Source: Synechococcus sp. UW140 | Lineage (GTDB): Bacteria > Cyanobacteriota > Cyanobacteriia > PCC-6307 > Cyanobiaceae | DNA: 64,000 nt | Reading direction: 5' to 3' | Assembly (NCBI RefSeq): GCF_900474295.1 | Contig: NZ_UCOB01000014.1 | Location: 207,589 to 271,588 of the forward strand | Translations under genes and position numbers: made by a program | The notes under the pieces: model-generated | The model's database searches: none | Seen by the model: the letters and a program-made list of their open reading frames with translations, nothing else | Told to the model about the DNA's origin: nothing | Shown here: in pieces, positions 1 to 9,310 of the stretch | How positions within the stretch are numbered: the first letter of the stretch is position 1 | Layout of the letters: each line of letters starts with the position of its first letter

Positions 1-202
1 AGGGAGATCCATCCTCAGCAAGCGTGTTGGGGATGAAGCCGTAATCAAAGGGGTATCTGACCGAGGAATGAAGCACTCGGTCGAGGGCCATGACCCCAGC
101 CTCTTCGAAGTATTCGTATTTGTTGCGACTTCCCGCTGGTATCTCAACCACCAGGTTGACGAGACCGGGTGACGGCGAGGGAAGAAGGGAGCGAAGATCC
201 AT
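1..202 (-). CDS. ppa: Inorganic pyrophosphatase, family I (3' end outside window)
   Basis: Cytoplasmic enzyme that hydrolyses pyrophosphate to phosphate. Only the first 67 codons are inside the window; the gene reads leftward off the edge. Starting from the ATG at 202, the translation contains [16 protein letters not shown] and [18 protein letters not shown], the substrate-binding Lys/Tyr region and the stretch before the metal-binding aspartates of soluble family I pyrophosphatases. The start overlaps the end of the small upstream frame ending at 144. A second, divergent family I pyrophosphatase lies at 24554-25141, so the genome seems to have two. Function is clear; which copy is the main housekeeping enzyme is not. 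Confidence 0.9.
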   Translation of the reverse strand, partial: MDLRSLLPSPSPGLVNLVVEIPAGSRNKYEYFEEAGVMALDRVLHSSVRYPFDYGFIPNTLAEDGSP

Positions 203-497
203 CCCGATCCTGCGCAATGGGGTCGTGAACGGAGACAGATGGGCGGTCTGTGAGCACTGCAGCCACCGGAAAACCAATGGTGGCCAAGGCCAAAGTGAAG
301 CCGATCAGGAGAAGAGATGGTCCTGAGAGATCAATGCCTTCTAGGCCAGGAGGTTCAGGCGGTGAGGGCTCTGATTGAGAACCGTTGGCAGGCTCAGGGT
401 CCATGCAAGGGTGATGGGGGACAACCCACTCGACCGTTCCGAAAGAAGAGGGTGGAGCAAGCACCACGCACAGCGTTAGCAGCGTGTGGCCTCCCAA
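144..497 (-). CDS. Small membrane protein, unknown function
   Basis: A 117-residue frame with a hydrophobic N-terminus (about residues 4-18), a Pro/Glu-rich middle, and one strong membrane segment (about 60-85, including [20 protein letters not shown]), followed by a polar tail. It lies between the upstream minus-strand gene and the pyrophosphatase and overlaps the pyrophosphatase start by about 59 bases in another frame. A hydrophobic segment of this quality argues for a real gene, but I do not recognise the family. Confidence 0.45.
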   Translation of the reverse strand: MGGHTLLTLCVVLAPPSSFGTVEWVVPHHPCMDPEPANGSQSEPSPPEPPGLEGIDLSGPSLLLIGFTLALATIGFPVAAVLTDRPSVSVHDPIAQDRDGSSLPSSLAVTRSRQPGG

Positions 498-530
498 TCA
501 TGCCATCGATTTCGGCTGAAGACAGCCTGA

Positions 531-1004
531 TCAGGCAGCCGGTCGTTCCTGGCGGTCCCGACGGGCTGCAAGATCAGCAGGATCAGCAGGGGCCGTCGGC
601 AGTGAATCCAAGTGGGAACGGATCATGCGCAGCTCCTCGAGAATCGCCGAAAGGCACTGCTGTGTGGCCGTCGATGGCGAATTAAGCACCTCAACGGTCA
701 CTTCCTTAATCCGAAGCACATCCTTGGCGAAACGCGCCACCTCGTTGGGATGGAACAGGAGTGGATCCTTCTGATCGCTGCGGTACTCGGAATTGAGCTT
801 GCGTGGATTAAAAGGTGGATTGAGATTGCGAGGATCGGTGTTGGTGTAGCGATACACCGACGCCCTTGAACGATTGAGGGATTTCTGAACTTCGTCAATC
901 CCAACCAGGGACTCTGAACGGGCCATCACTGCATCCACGTCGGTGCCGCTTTCAACGCTCCGAGCAGGGACGGAAGGAGGAGAGTCAACCGAACGGGGAA
1001 ACAT
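531..1004 (-). CDS. Conserved cyanobacterial hypothetical protein, possible HTH
   Basis: A 157-residue soluble protein. After a low-complexity N-terminus, residues about 33-55 (LVGIDEVQKSLNRSRASVYR) look like a helix-turn-helix with a recognition helix containing Ser/Arg/Tyr. The rest is basic, with a C-terminal helix and a polar Ala/Asp/Arg tail. An internal ATG at residue 27 is a plausible alternative start. It sits divergently upstream of proS. I infer DNA binding from the motif only; no partner or target is visible. Confidence 0.65.
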   Translation of the reverse strand: MFPRSVDSPPSVPARSVESGTDVDAVMARSESLVGIDEVQKSLNRSRASVYRYTNTDPRNLNPPFNPRKLNSEYRSDQKDPLLFHPNEVARFAKDVLRIKEVTVEVLNSPSTATQQCLSAILEELRMIRSHLDSLPTAPADPADLAARRDRQERPAA

Positions 1005-1163
1005 GCAAGCTGCCTTCTCAGGCCAAGCGTCCCGCGGAGATTAGCAGTTGAGACTCATGTTGCAGTCTCCAATGAGACCGGTCGTGCCAGTTCAACAATC
1101 GCCTAAACAGCCTGCCTGATTCGCAGCGGTGATAGCTTCCGGCTTCACTGCAAGTCCACTCCC

Positions 1164-2972
1164 ATGCGCGTCTCCCGCCTGATGCTGGTGACGCTGCGGG
1201 ATGTGCCCGCCGACGCGGAAATCGCATCCCATCAGCTGCTGTTAAGAGGCGGCTATATCCGTCGGATCGGATCCGGGATCTACGCCTACCTCCCACTGAT
1301 GTGGAGGGTGTTGCGCAAGATCAGCGCAATCGTGCAAGAGGAAATGAATGCCACCGGCGCACTCGAGACGCTGCTTCCTCAATTGCAGCCTGCAGAGTTG
1401 TGGGAACGCAGTGGGCGCTGGCAGGGCTACACGGCGGGCGAAGGGATCATGTTCCACCTACAAGACCGACAGGGCCGAGATGTGGGCCTCGGGCCCACGC
1501 ACGAAGAGGTCGTGACCACCCTCGCCGGCGAGCTGCTGCGCTCCTACCGACAGCTGCCTGTGACGCTCTACCAGATTCAAACCAAGTTCAGAGATGAAAT
1601 CCGCCCCCGCTTTGGCCTCATGCGCGGGCGTGAATTCATCATGAAAGACGCCTACTCCTTTCACACTGACGAAGAGGACCTGCGTCGCTGTTACAAGGAG
1701 ATGGATTTGGCGTACCGCCGGATCTTCGAGCGTTGTGGGCTTGAGGCCGTGGCCGTTGAGGCAGACAGCGGTGCCATCGGCGGCGCAGCGTCCCAGGAAT
1801 TCATGGTGACCGCCGATGCGGGAGAGGACCTGATTCTTACCAGCGAGGACGGCAGCTATGCCGCCAACCTCGAGAAAGCGGTCTCGATCCCTTCTGAAGC
1901 CACCCCCCTGCCCCCAGGGGAAGCCGTTGTTCTGAACACCCCTGGGCAGAAGACCATTGAGGCCCTATGCAAAGCCCAAGGCCTACAACCGCAGCAAGTG
2001 GTCAAGGTGATCGCATTGCTGGCGCGGATGGAATCCGGTGCCCAGCGGCCTGTTCTGGTTTGCCTAAGGGGTGATCAACAGCTCAATGACGTGAAATTGA
2101 GCAATGCCCTAACGAACGATCAACAGGACGGAGTGCTCGACATCACCCCGATCAGCGAGGAACAAATCGCCAATCAGGGTTTAGAAGCATGGCCTTTCGG
2201 TGCCCTCGGCCCCGACCTTGCAGACAGCTGCCTGCAAGGATCCAAATCCTGGGTGCCAGCCTTCCTGCGCTTCGCCGATCCAACCGCCCTGGAGCTGGAA
2301 CGATTCGTATGCGGCGCCAACGTCGCTGATCAGCATCGCTGGGGAAGCCGCTGGGAGGAACTGGACTGCGCGCCAAAGACGGTCGATCTACGCAATGCTC
2401 AAGCAGGCGACCACTGCCTGCAGGCCCCGGACCAAACGCTGATCGCCCGTCGCGGCATCGAAGTCGGACACATCTTCCAGCTAGGCCGAAAATATTCCTC
2501 AGCTATGGAGGCCACATTCACGACGGCCGACGGCGACCAGGAGCCCTTCTGGATGGGGTGCTACGGGATTGGCGTGTCCAGGCTGGCCCAGGCCGCCGTT
2601 GAACAGCACCACGACAAAGCCGGGATCTGCTGGCCCCTTGCGATCGCACCTTTCCAGGCCGTGATTGTGGTGGCCAACATGCAGGACGAAACCCAGAAGC
2701 AGCTGGGTGAGCGGCTTTACCAAGACCTGCTCTCCAGTGGCGTTGATGCGCTGCTGGATGATCGCAGCGAGCGGGCCGGCGTGAAGTTCAAAGACGCCGA
2801 CCTGATCGGCATCCCTTGGCGAGTTGTCGTAGGTCGCGACGCAGCCGAGGGCCAGGTGGAACTGGTCGACCGTGCCAGCCAAGAAACCCAGCGCCTGCCT
2901 CACGCTGAAGCTCTCCAGATTCTCCAGGACGCAATCAGCGGCAAGACCACCCGTACAGTCGTCTCAACCTGA
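1164..2972 (+). CDS. proS: Prolyl-tRNA synthetase
   Basis: Cytoplasmic class II aminoacyl-tRNA synthetase that charges tRNA-Pro. The 602-residue product is full length for the bacterial type with an inserted editing domain (roughly residues 220-390). Motif 2 is clear around FRDEIRPRFGLMRGREFIMK, and the C-terminal anticodon-binding domain follows a GCYGIGVSRL motif 3 region. The ATG at 1164 gives the standard N-terminus MRVSRLMLVTLRDVP. psb27 follows after only 10 bases, so the two may be cotranscribed. Confidence 0.97.
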   Translation: MRVSRLMLVTLRDVPADAEIASHQLLLRGGYIRRIGSGIYAYLPLMWRVLRKISAIVQEEMNATGALETLLPQLQPAELWERSGRWQGYTAGEGIMFHLQDRQGRDVGLGPTHEEVVTTLAGELLRSYRQLPVTLYQIQTKFRDEIRPRFGLMRGREFIMKDAYSFHTDEEDLRRCYKEMDLAYRRIFERCGLEAVAVEADSGAIGGAASQEFMVTADAGEDLILTSEDGSYAANLEKAVSIPSEATPLPPGEAVVLNTPGQKTIEALCKAQGLQPQQVVKVIALLARMESGAQRPVLVCLRGDQQLNDVKLSNALTNDQQDGVLDITPISEEQIANQGLEAWPFGALGPDLADSCLQGSKSWVPAFLRFADPTALELERFVCGANVADQHRWGSRWEELDCAPKTVDLRNAQAGDHCLQAPDQTLIARRGIEVGHIFQLGRKYSSAMEATFTTADGDQEPFWMGCYGIGVSRLAQAAVEQHHDKAGICWPLAIAPFQAVIVVANMQDETQKQLGERLYQDLLSSGVDALLDDRSERAGVKFKDADLIGIPWRVVVGRDAAEGQVELVDRASQETQRLPHAEALQILQDAISGKTTRTVVST

Positions 2973-2982
2973 CTCCTGATTC

Positions 2983-3408
2983 ATGCTGTCCGCCTTGAAT
3001 CGTTTGACCAGCCAACTGATGCGCATCACCCTGGCCGCCTGCCTTGGGCTGTGCCTGATGCTCACAGCCTGTTCCGGCGCCGGGGCCTCCGGCCTCACCG
3101 GTGATTACGTGGAGGACACTGTGGCGGTGGTGCACACCCTGCAGTCCACCATTGCCATGGCGCAGGACGACGAGGGCAGGGCCGAGGCCGAAACGCAAGC
3201 AACTGCTGTGATCAATGCGTACATGTCTCGCTATCGCCCCCGTCCCAAAGTGAACGGATTGAGCTCGTTCACAACGATGCAAACAGCCCTGAACTCCTTG
3301 GCTGCTCACTACAAAACCTATGCCAACCGTCCCCTGCCAGACACGCTGCGCAGCCGGGTTGACAAAGAGCTGGGCAAGGCCGAGAAAGCGGCCGTTCGCG
3401 GCAACTGA
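2983..3408 (+). CDS. psb27: Photosystem II assembly lipoprotein Psb27
   Basis: Lumenal lipoprotein that binds CP43 during photosystem II assembly and repair. The 141-residue product has an N-terminal hydrophobic signal ending in a lipobox (LMLTAC, Cys near residue 30), then the Psb27 four-helix region with DYVEDTVAVV and RYRPRPKVNGLSSFTTMQ. The ATG at 3019 (MRITLAACLG) would give a shorter signal peptide and is an equally good start. It sits 10 bases after proS and is followed by a GC-rich hairpin, consistent with a two-gene unit. Confidence 0.93.
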   Translation: MLSALNRLTSQLMRITLAACLGLCLMLTACSGAGASGLTGDYVEDTVAVVHTLQSTIAMAQDDEGRAEAETQATAVINAYMSRYRPRPKVNGLSSFTTMQTALNSLAAHYKTYANRPLPDTLRSRVDKELGKAEKAAVRGN

Positions 3409-3430
3409 TTCTCAACCAGTTCGCAACAGT

Positions 3431-3462
3431 TCCCCCACCCCTTTTGACTGAAGGCGGGGGGA
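3431..3462 (+). terminator. GC-rich hairpin after psb27
   Basis: TCCCCC(A)CC pairs with GG(C)GGGGGA across a 13-base loop, just after the psb27 stop and before purA. There is no clean T-tract, so it may act as a weak terminator or attenuator. Confidence 0.45.
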
Positions 3463-3507
3463 GCTGCGAAAATCGTAGATTGTGCAGATTGGCGGCTTCG
3501 GGCCGCA

Positions 3508-4827
3508 GTGTCTTTGGCCAACGTTGTCGTCATCGGTGCGCAGTGGGGTGACGAAGGAAAAGGAAAGATCACGGATCTCCTCAGTCGATCCGCTGATGTA
3601 GTCGTCCGGTACCAGGGCGGCGTGAATGCAGGTCACACGATCGTCGTGGACGATCAAGTGCTGAAGCTGCATCTCATTCCCTCAGGCATTCTTTATCCAG
3701 ACACCGTCTGCCTGATTGGCTCAGGCACGGTGGTGGACCCCAAGGTGATGCTGGGGGAGCTCGACATGTTGATCGAGAACGGCATCGATATTTCCGGGCT
3801 GAAGCTGGCGTCGACTGCGCACGTCACCATGCCCTACCACCGCCTGCTCGATCAGGCGATGGAGAAGCAGCGCGGCGAGAGACGCATTGGCACCACAGGC
3901 CGAGGCATCGGCCCCACCTATGCCGACAAATCCCAGCGCAGCGGCATCCGCGTCATCGACCTGCTCGATGAAGCACGGCTGCGGGATCGGCTAGAAGCCC
4001 CCTTAAAAGAGAAGAACCAGCTTCTCCAGACCATCTACAACGTCGATGCTCTGGACGCAGAGGAGGTGATCAGCGAATACCTGGCCTATGGCAAACGACT
4101 GGCTCCCCACGTGGTCGACTGCACGCGCGAGATCCATCAGGCCGCCCGCAAACGCCAGAACATCCTGTTTGAAGGCGCCCAGGGCACTCTGCTGGACCTG
4201 GACCACGGCACCTACCCATATGTCACATCATCCAATCCGGTGTCGGGCGGTGCCTGCATCGGAGCCGGAGTGGGACCAACGCTGATCGACCGCGTGATCG
4301 GCGTGGCCAAGGCCTACACCACCCGCGTTGGCGAGGGACCATTCCCCACCGAGCTCGACGGCAGCCTTAACGACCACCTCTGCGACAGGGGTGGCGAATT
4401 CGGCACCACCACCGGCCGTCGTCGCCGCTGCGGCTGGTTCGATGGCGTCATCGGCCGCTACGCCGTCGGCGTGAATGGGCTCGACTGCCTCGCGATTACC
4501 AAACTCGATGTGCTCGACGAGCTCGATGCCCTTCAAGTGTGTGTGGCCTACGACCTCGACGGAGAGCGGATCGAGCATTTCCCATCCTGTGCTGAGGAAT
4601 TCGCTCGCTGCCAACCCATCTTCGAAACCCTGCCAGGCTGGCAGTGCTCGACCGCGGAGTGCCGCTCCCTTGAGGATCTGCCCGAGAAAGCGATGGCCTA
4701 CCTCCGCTTCCTCGCCGATCTGATGGAAGTACCGATTGCGATCGTCTCTCTCGGTGCCGGCCGCGATCAAACGATCGTGGTGGAGGATCCAATTCACGGT
4801 CCCAAGCGAGCCCTGCTCAGCGCCTGA
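3508..4827 (+). CDS. purA: Adenylosuccinate synthetase
   Basis: Catalyses the GTP-dependent step from IMP to adenylosuccinate in AMP synthesis. The 439-residue product carries the P-loop-like GDEGKGK near the N-terminus, NAGHTIV, the IMP-binding [14 protein letters not shown] region and [20 protein letters not shown]. The start is GTG at 3508, giving [17 protein letters not shown]; no upstream ATG fits better. Length and motifs are complete. The kinase gene 77 bases downstream also acts in nucleoside/sugar metabolism. Confidence 0.97.
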   Translation: MSLANVVVIGAQWGDEGKGKITDLLSRSADVVVRYQGGVNAGHTIVVDDQVLKLHLIPSGILYPDTVCLIGSGTVVDPKVMLGELDMLIENGIDISGLKLASTAHVTMPYHRLLDQAMEKQRGERRIGTTGRGIGPTYADKSQRSGIRVIDLLDEARLRDRLEAPLKEKNQLLQTIYNVDALDAEEVISEYLAYGKRLAPHVVDCTREIHQAARKRQNILFEGAQGTLLDLDHGTYPYVTSSNPVSGGACIGAGVGPTLIDRVIGVAKAYTTRVGEGPFPTELDGSLNDHLCDRGGEFGTTTGRRRRCGWFDGVIGRYAVGVNGLDCLAITKLDVLDELDALQVCVAYDLDGERIEHFPSCAEEFARCQPIFETLPGWQCSTAECRSLEDLPEKAMAYLRFLADLMEVPIAIVSLGAGRDQTIVVEDPIHGPKRALLSA

Positions 4828-4903
4828 TCCTTGCCGATCCAAACCGCAATGGGTCTCGGGCCCATGAGGGGTGATACTGCCTTGATTCCACAGTGACAGC
4901 CTG

Positions 4904-5914
4904 ATGAGTCCATCCCGGTTCGGATCCACCCGCTCACTTGATGTTGTGGGGATCGGCAACGCCATCGTGGATGTGCTCGTCCAGACCGATGACGCCTTCC
5001 TCAGCACACACAACCTCAACAAAGGGGCGATGGCGCTGGTGGATGAAGAACAAGCACAGCGCCTTTACAGCGCCAGTGGTGCGGGCATGGAGACCTCGGG
5101 TGGTTCCGCCGCCAATACCCTGGCAGGTCTGGCCCAACTGGGCAGCAAGGCAGGCTTCATCGGCCGGGTGCGAGATGACCAGCTAGGCACGATTTTCAGC
5201 CACGACATCCGAGCCGTCGGAACCCGTTTCGAGACACCTGCAGCCACGGAAGGCCCAAGCACAGCACGCTGCCTGATCTTGGTCACACCAGATGCGCAGC
5301 GCACGATGTGCACCTACCTCGGTGCATCCGTACAGCTGGAGCCGGAGGACCTGGATCTGTCCATGGTGCGGGAGGCCAAAGTTCTGTATCTCGAGGGTTA
5401 TCTCTGGGACAGCCCCGCAGCGAAGCGGGCCTTCATCGCTGCAGCAGAAACCTGTCGACAGGGCGGCGGCCAGGTGGCCCTCTCCTTGTCTGATGGCTTC
5501 TGCGTTGACCGTCACCGCGACAGTTTTCTAGAACTCGTGAACGGCCATGTGGACGTGCTCTTCGCCAATGAGGACGAAATCACCTCCCTCTACGGCACCG
5601 ACGATTTCGAAGCGGCTTTGGACCAAGTAAAAGGCTGTTGCAAGGTCGCGGCGCTCACCCGCAGCGAGCAGGGATCGGTCGTGCTCAGCGGCGATCAACG
5701 CTGGGACATCCCCGCCTACAGCCTTGGCACCCTGGTGGACACCACCGGCGCAGGAGATCTCTACGCCGGTGGCTTCCTGCACGGCTACACCAAGGATCTG
5801 CCACTGGAGACCTGTGGAAACATCGGCTCGATTTGTGCCGGCCAAGTCGTGACCCAACTCGGCCCCCGCTCGCAAGTGTCCCTGAGCGAGCTGGTCCAGA
5901 AGCACCTCAGCTGA
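4904..5914 (+). CDS. PfkB-family carbohydrate kinase, adenosine-kinase-like
   Basis: Predicted cytoplasmic sugar or nucleoside kinase of the ribokinase/PfkB fold, 336 residues. The substrate-binding motif GGSAANTLAGLAQLG and the C-terminal catalytic signature DTTGAGDLYAGGF (with the catalytic Asp) are both intact. The N-terminal VVGIGNAIVDVLVQ is typical. In cyanobacteria this branch is usually labelled adenosine kinase; adjacency to purA agrees with purine salvage, but substrate identity is inferred. Its 3' end overlaps the convergent cutA by 8 bases. Confidence 0.92.
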   Translation: MSPSRFGSTRSLDVVGIGNAIVDVLVQTDDAFLSTHNLNKGAMALVDEEQAQRLYSASGAGMETSGGSAANTLAGLAQLGSKAGFIGRVRDDQLGTIFSHDIRAVGTRFETPAATEGPSTARCLILVTPDAQRTMCTYLGASVQLEPEDLDLSMVREAKVLYLEGYLWDSPAAKRAFIAAAETCRQGGGQVALSLSDGFCVDRHRDSFLELVNGHVDVLFANEDEITSLYGTDDFEAALDQVKGCCKVAALTRSEQGSVVLSGDQRWDIPAYSLGTLVDTTGAGDLYAGGFLHGYTKDLPLETCGNIGSICAGQVVTQLGPRSQVSLSELVQKHLS

Positions 5915-6281
5915 GCGGCACGGGCGGACATGTGACGGCGTCCGCCACCCAGGCGCTGTAGGCGGCGGACGCTTCGGCCACCCAATGGATGATCTCGGGG
6001 GTGTCATAACTGTGCAGCTCTCGGATGCCATGTTCGAGCCGCGGCCAGCCATCACGACTGGTTTTGATCAGGAGCTGCACCTCCTCCGCACACTCGCGCC
6101 GCCCCTTCCAGCGGTAGGTGGAGCGCACGGGCCACTGGGAAACGCAAGCGGCTAGCCCCTGGTCAACCAAGGCCTGAGCCAAGGCATCGGCATGCGCCGC
6201 ATCCGCCTCTGTGGTGAGCACAAGCACCAGGATCTGATCGGATCGCGACCCACGACTCTCCTCAGCAGTTGGGGAATCCAT
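5907..6281 (-). CDS. cutA: CutA1 family divalent-cation tolerance protein
   Basis: Small trimeric CutA1-fold protein, 124 residues, cytoplasmic, linked in some bacteria to copper tolerance. Diagnostic features are ACVSQWPVRSTYRWKG, EEVQLLIKTSRDGWPRLEHGIRELHSYDTPEII and the C-terminal YSAWVADAV. An N-terminal extension of about 15 residues precedes the fold. It starts 6 bases after the cobK stop, so the two are very likely cotranscribed. Confidence 0.93.
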   Translation of the reverse strand: MDSPTAEESRGSRSDQILVLVLTTEADAAHADALAQALVDQGLAACVSQWPVRSTYRWKGRRECAEEVQLLIKTSRDGWPRLEHGIRELHSYDTPEIIHWVAEASAAYSAWVADAVTCPPVPLS

Positions 6282-6287
6282 AGGAGT

Positions 6288-7070
6288 TCAATCCAGGCGG
6301 GCCAACATCTGCTCCACGCTATGCACCAGCAGCAGCGATGACGGCGGTGCAGGACGGCGCAGCAACCACAGCGGCAGCCCCCGATCGACGCAAACCTCAT
6401 GCCAGCAGCGTTCGGCAGCACCACCAGACTGACGGCAAAGCACAGCAGTAATGCCCCAGTGGCGACAGAGAGCCTGTTCCAGACTCCCGGGACTCTCTCC
6501 CTGCAAAGGCCGAAGCAACGCCAGATGATGATCGGGCAGGCCAGCGGCCACCGCCTGACGAAGGGCCAAAGGCGTCGGCAGAACCCTGGCATAGAGGAGC
6601 GCACCTGCAGCGCGAAGCGGTGGCACCAGCCCACCTAAGTAGCGAGAGCCAAGAGCCAGCAGCAGGCGTTGACCAGCGAGGGCTTCGGCAGGAATCGACT
6701 CCACCGACTCGATCACTCGACTGGAGGACGCTGGTTGAATCGGCCGCTCATAGCGCATCAACGGACATCCGACCTGGCGAGATGCCATCACCAGCTGGGC
6801 GGTGATCTGCGTGGCGAAAGGGTGGGTGGCATCCACAAGCTGGTCGACACCCTCTTGGCGTAGACGATCGACAATGGCCTGCTCGTCTGAGAGTGCTCCG
6901 ACCCAGACCCGATGCAGTGACAACGACCTGTAGGGCAGTGCTGCCGCCTCAGTCACCACACTCACACTGACTTGAAAACCTTTCGCCTGCAAAGCCGCCG
7001 CGAGGGCGGGTCCCTCCCCAGTTCCGGCAAGAAGCCACACATGCCCCTGGCGATTCCTCGGTTGGTGCAT
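6288..7070 (-). CDS. cobK: Precorrin-6A reductase (CobK/CbiJ)
   Basis: NAD(P)H-dependent reductase of the corrin ring in cobalamin synthesis. The product (260 residues from the ATG at 7070) shows the N-terminal nucleotide-binding VWLLAGTGEGPALAAAL, the DATHPFATQITAQ motif and LLALGSRYLGGL. The frame is open further upstream, but those codons overlap the divergent ssb start at 7106, so I place the start at MHQPRNRQ. cutA follows after 6 bases. Confidence 0.92.
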   Translation of the reverse strand: MHQPRNRQGHVWLLAGTGEGPALAAALQAKGFQVSVSVVTEAAALPYRSLSLHRVWVGALSDEQAIVDRLRQEGVDQLVDATHPFATQITAQLVMASRQVGCPLMRYERPIQPASSSRVIESVESIPAEALAGQRLLLALGSRYLGGLVPPLRAAGALLYARVLPTPLALRQAVAAGLPDHHLALLRPLQGESPGSLEQALCRHWGITAVLCRQSGGAAERCWHEVCVDRGLPLWLLRRPAPPSSLLLVHSVEQMLARLD

Positions 7071-7105
7071 CAGGATGGCGCTCTCATTCAAACCAGCCGA
7101 CGGCG

Positions 7106-7573
7106 ATGAACCACTGCGTGCTCGAAGTGGAAGTGATCCAGGCACCCACCCTTCGCTACACCCAGGACAACCAGACCCCGATCGCCGAAATGGACGTGCG
7201 CTTCGATGGTCTGCGGGCGGATGACCCGCCTGGTCAGATCAAGGTGGTGGGCTGGGGAAACCTGGCACAGGAACTTCAGAGTCGGGTCCAACCCGGACAA
7301 CGACTGCTGATCGAAGGCCGCCTGCGCATGAACACCGTGCCCCGTCAAGACGGCATGAAGGAAAAGCGAGCGGAGTTCACCCTGTCGCGCCTTCATCCTG
7401 TCGGTGGCGAGATGTCCGCCCCTGCGCCGGAAGGCGCCACCGGTCGTGCACCTGCTCCGGTCCGCCAGGCGCCCCGGGCTGCAGCCACGCCAACGCAGCC
7501 TCCGGCTCAGGAGAGTGCAGCGCAATGGAATAGCGCCCCACTGGTGCCTGACACCGACGACATCCCCTTCTGA
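7106..7573 (+). CDS. ssb: Single-stranded DNA-binding protein
   Basis: OB-fold protein that coats single-stranded DNA in replication and repair. 155 residues: OB fold over about residues 1-105 (MNHCVLEVEV, GQIKVVGWGNLAQEL, GQRLLIEGRLRM), then a Pro/Ala/Gln-rich linker, ending in the acidic protein-interaction tip DTDDIPF. Divergently transcribed from cobK. Confidence 0.92.
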   Translation: MNHCVLEVEVIQAPTLRYTQDNQTPIAEMDVRFDGLRADDPPGQIKVVGWGNLAQELQSRVQPGQRLLIEGRLRMNTVPRQDGMKEKRAEFTLSRLHPVGGEMSAPAPEGATGRAPAPVRQAPRAAATPTQPPAQESAAQWNSAPLVPDTDDIPF

Positions 7574-7577
7574 TCGC

Positions 7578-7787
7578 TCAATTGAGCTGACCATCCCCCT
7601 CCATGCGTTCACCTGCGCGGACCAGGAGCTGACCCAGTTCGCGCTCGAGGGCAGCAAGATCCAAGCGCAGCTCCGGCCAGCGTCCCCGGTCAATCTGTTC
7701 AAGCAACCAGGCCCGATCCTGATCGAGATCACGGATGAGGCTGTCGAGATCGGATTGATCTGGCTGGCTGGGGGAGCTGCTTTCCAT
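7578..7787 (-). CDS. Small helical protein, unknown
   Basis: A 69-residue acidic, probably all-helical protein rich in Asp, Glu, Leu and Arg (DLDSLIRDLDQDRAWLLEQI). It fills the space between ssb and the next plus-strand gene, convergent with ssb at a 4-base gap. The regular hydrophobic spacing suggests coiled-coil or helical-hairpin packing. Likely a conserved picocyanobacterial gene, but I cannot assign a function. Confidence 0.6.
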   Translation of the reverse strand: MESSSPSQPDQSDLDSLIRDLDQDRAWLLEQIDRGRWPELRLDLAALERELGQLLVRAGERMEGDGQLN

Positions 7788-7867
7788 CGGTCCTTTGGCA
7801 TCGACTTATCCCTCCATTCTCGGGGGTGCGTCCGCAGTTGCGCGCAGCGTGCATCAGAGTGAGCCCC

Positions 7868-8434
7868 ATGAAAGATCTGTTCTCCCCAGGCAACCTGATC
7901 ACCGTTGCCGGCGGCGTTCTCACCGTTGTGGGGGTCGTGGCGTACACCACAGGTAATGCCAATCTCAGCCTGCCGACCATCTTTTACGGGATTCCGATCC
8001 TGCTGGGGGGGCTCGCGCTGAAGTCTTCTGAGCTCCCTCCAGCCCGCCGGGTGGTACCCGCTGCCACCTTCAAGGCCCAGCGTGATGGAGCCCCCCCTGA
8101 GCTGGGCAAACTTCTGGCGGATGTGACCCGCTGGCGCTATGGCCAGAAAGCCCATCTCGAATCCTCCCTTGAAGCCCTCAAGCTTTGGGATGAGGACACC
8201 CCTCCCCAGCTGCTGGAAATCGAGGAATTCAGCGAAACAGAGAGCTATGGCCTGCGGCTGCGCTTTTCGCTTGGAGCCGTTGGTTTGGAGCGCTGGCAGG
8301 AGAAACAGGAGCGCCTTGGACGTTTCTTCGCCAAAGGGCTAAGGGCCGATCTGCACGAGGTGGATCCAGACCACATTGATCTACTCCTCCTCAGCGACGC
8401 TGTACCGGCTACAGGTCAGCATGGGGAGCAGTGA
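7868..8434 (+). CDS. DUF2854-like cyanobacterial membrane protein
   Basis: A 188-residue protein with two N-terminal hydrophobic segments (about residues 8-28 and 32-50: LITVAGGVLTVVGVVAYTTG, FYGIPILLGGLALKSSELPP) and a soluble C-terminal domain. This matches my memory of the DUF2854 family, found in cyanobacteria and plants. The ATG at 7868 is preferred because upstream codons add a non-hydrophobic tail. argB begins 10 bases downstream. Function unknown. Confidence 0.8.
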   Translation: MKDLFSPGNLITVAGGVLTVVGVVAYTTGNANLSLPTIFYGIPILLGGLALKSSELPPARRVVPAATFKAQRDGAPPELGKLLADVTRWRYGQKAHLESSLEALKLWDEDTPPQLLEIEEFSETESYGLRLRFSLGAVGLERWQEKQERLGRFFAKGLRADLHEVDPDHIDLLLLSDAVPATGQHGEQ

Positions 8435-8443
8435 ACGGAATCG

Positions 8444-9307
8444 ATGGCCAGCGATGACGCCCTGAGGGTTTCCGTCCTCAGTGAAGCCCTCCCCTATATC
8501 CAGCGGTTCGCCGGTCGGCGAATCGTGGTCAAGTATGGCGGTGCCGCCATGGTCCACGCCGAGCTCAGAGAAGCGGTGTTCCGCGATCTTGCGCTGCTCA
8601 CCAGTGTCGGAGTGCAACCGGTCGTCGTGCACGGTGGCGGGCCTGAGATCAACACCTGGCTCAAACGTCTGGACATTCCGGCTGAATTTCGCGACGGCCT
8701 ACGCGTCACCGATCCCGACACGATGGATGTGGTGGAAATGGTGCTGGTGGGCCGGGTCAACAAGCAGATTGTGAATGGCCTCAACAAGCTCGGGGCACGG
8801 GCCGTGGGCCTGAGCGGCAGCGATGGCGTACTGGTGGAAGCACGCCCCTGGGGGGACGGCAGTCATGGCCTTGTCGGCGATGTGGCCCGCGTTAACCCCG
8901 AAGTGCTCGAGCCCTTGCTGGAGAAGGGTTACGTTCCGGTGATCTCCAGCGTGGCGGCCACCAGAGCAGGAGTGGCCCACAACATCAATGCCGACACGGT
9001 GGCTGGAGAACTAGCGGCAGCCCTTGAAGCAGAGAAACTGATCCTGCTCACCGACACGCCTGGCATCCTTCAAGATCGGGACAACCCCGAATCATTGATC
9101 CATCAACTGCGCCTCTCGGAAGCCCGACAATTGATCGAAGACGGCATCGTGGCTGGGGGTATGACTCCGAAAACGGAGTGCTGCATCCGTGCCCTTGCCC
9201 AGGGGGTCGCCGCAGCCCATATTCTCGATGGCCGCGTGCCCCACGCCCTACTGCTGGAGGTGTTCACCGACGCGGGAATCGGCACGATGGTGATGGGACG
9301 CGGTTGA
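8444..9307 (+). CDS. argB: Acetylglutamate kinase
   Basis: Phosphorylates N-acetylglutamate in arginine synthesis; in cyanobacteria this enzyme is the partner of signal protein PII. The 287-residue product has the amino-acid kinase fold: [29 protein letters not shown] and [12 protein letters not shown]. Full length. The next gene begins 4 bases after the stop. Confidence 0.97.
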   Translation: MASDDALRVSVLSEALPYIQRFAGRRIVVKYGGAAMVHAELREAVFRDLALLTSVGVQPVVVHGGGPEINTWLKRLDIPAEFRDGLRVTDPDTMDVVEMVLVGRVNKQIVNGLNKLGARAVGLSGSDGVLVEARPWGDGSHGLVGDVARVNPEVLEPLLEKGYVPVISSVAATRAGVAHNINADTVAGELAAALEAEKLILLTDTPGILQDRDNPESLIHQLRLSEARQLIEDGIVAGGMTPKTECCIRALAQGVAAAHILDGRVPHALLLEVFTDAGIGTMVMGRG

Positions 9308-9310
9308 TCG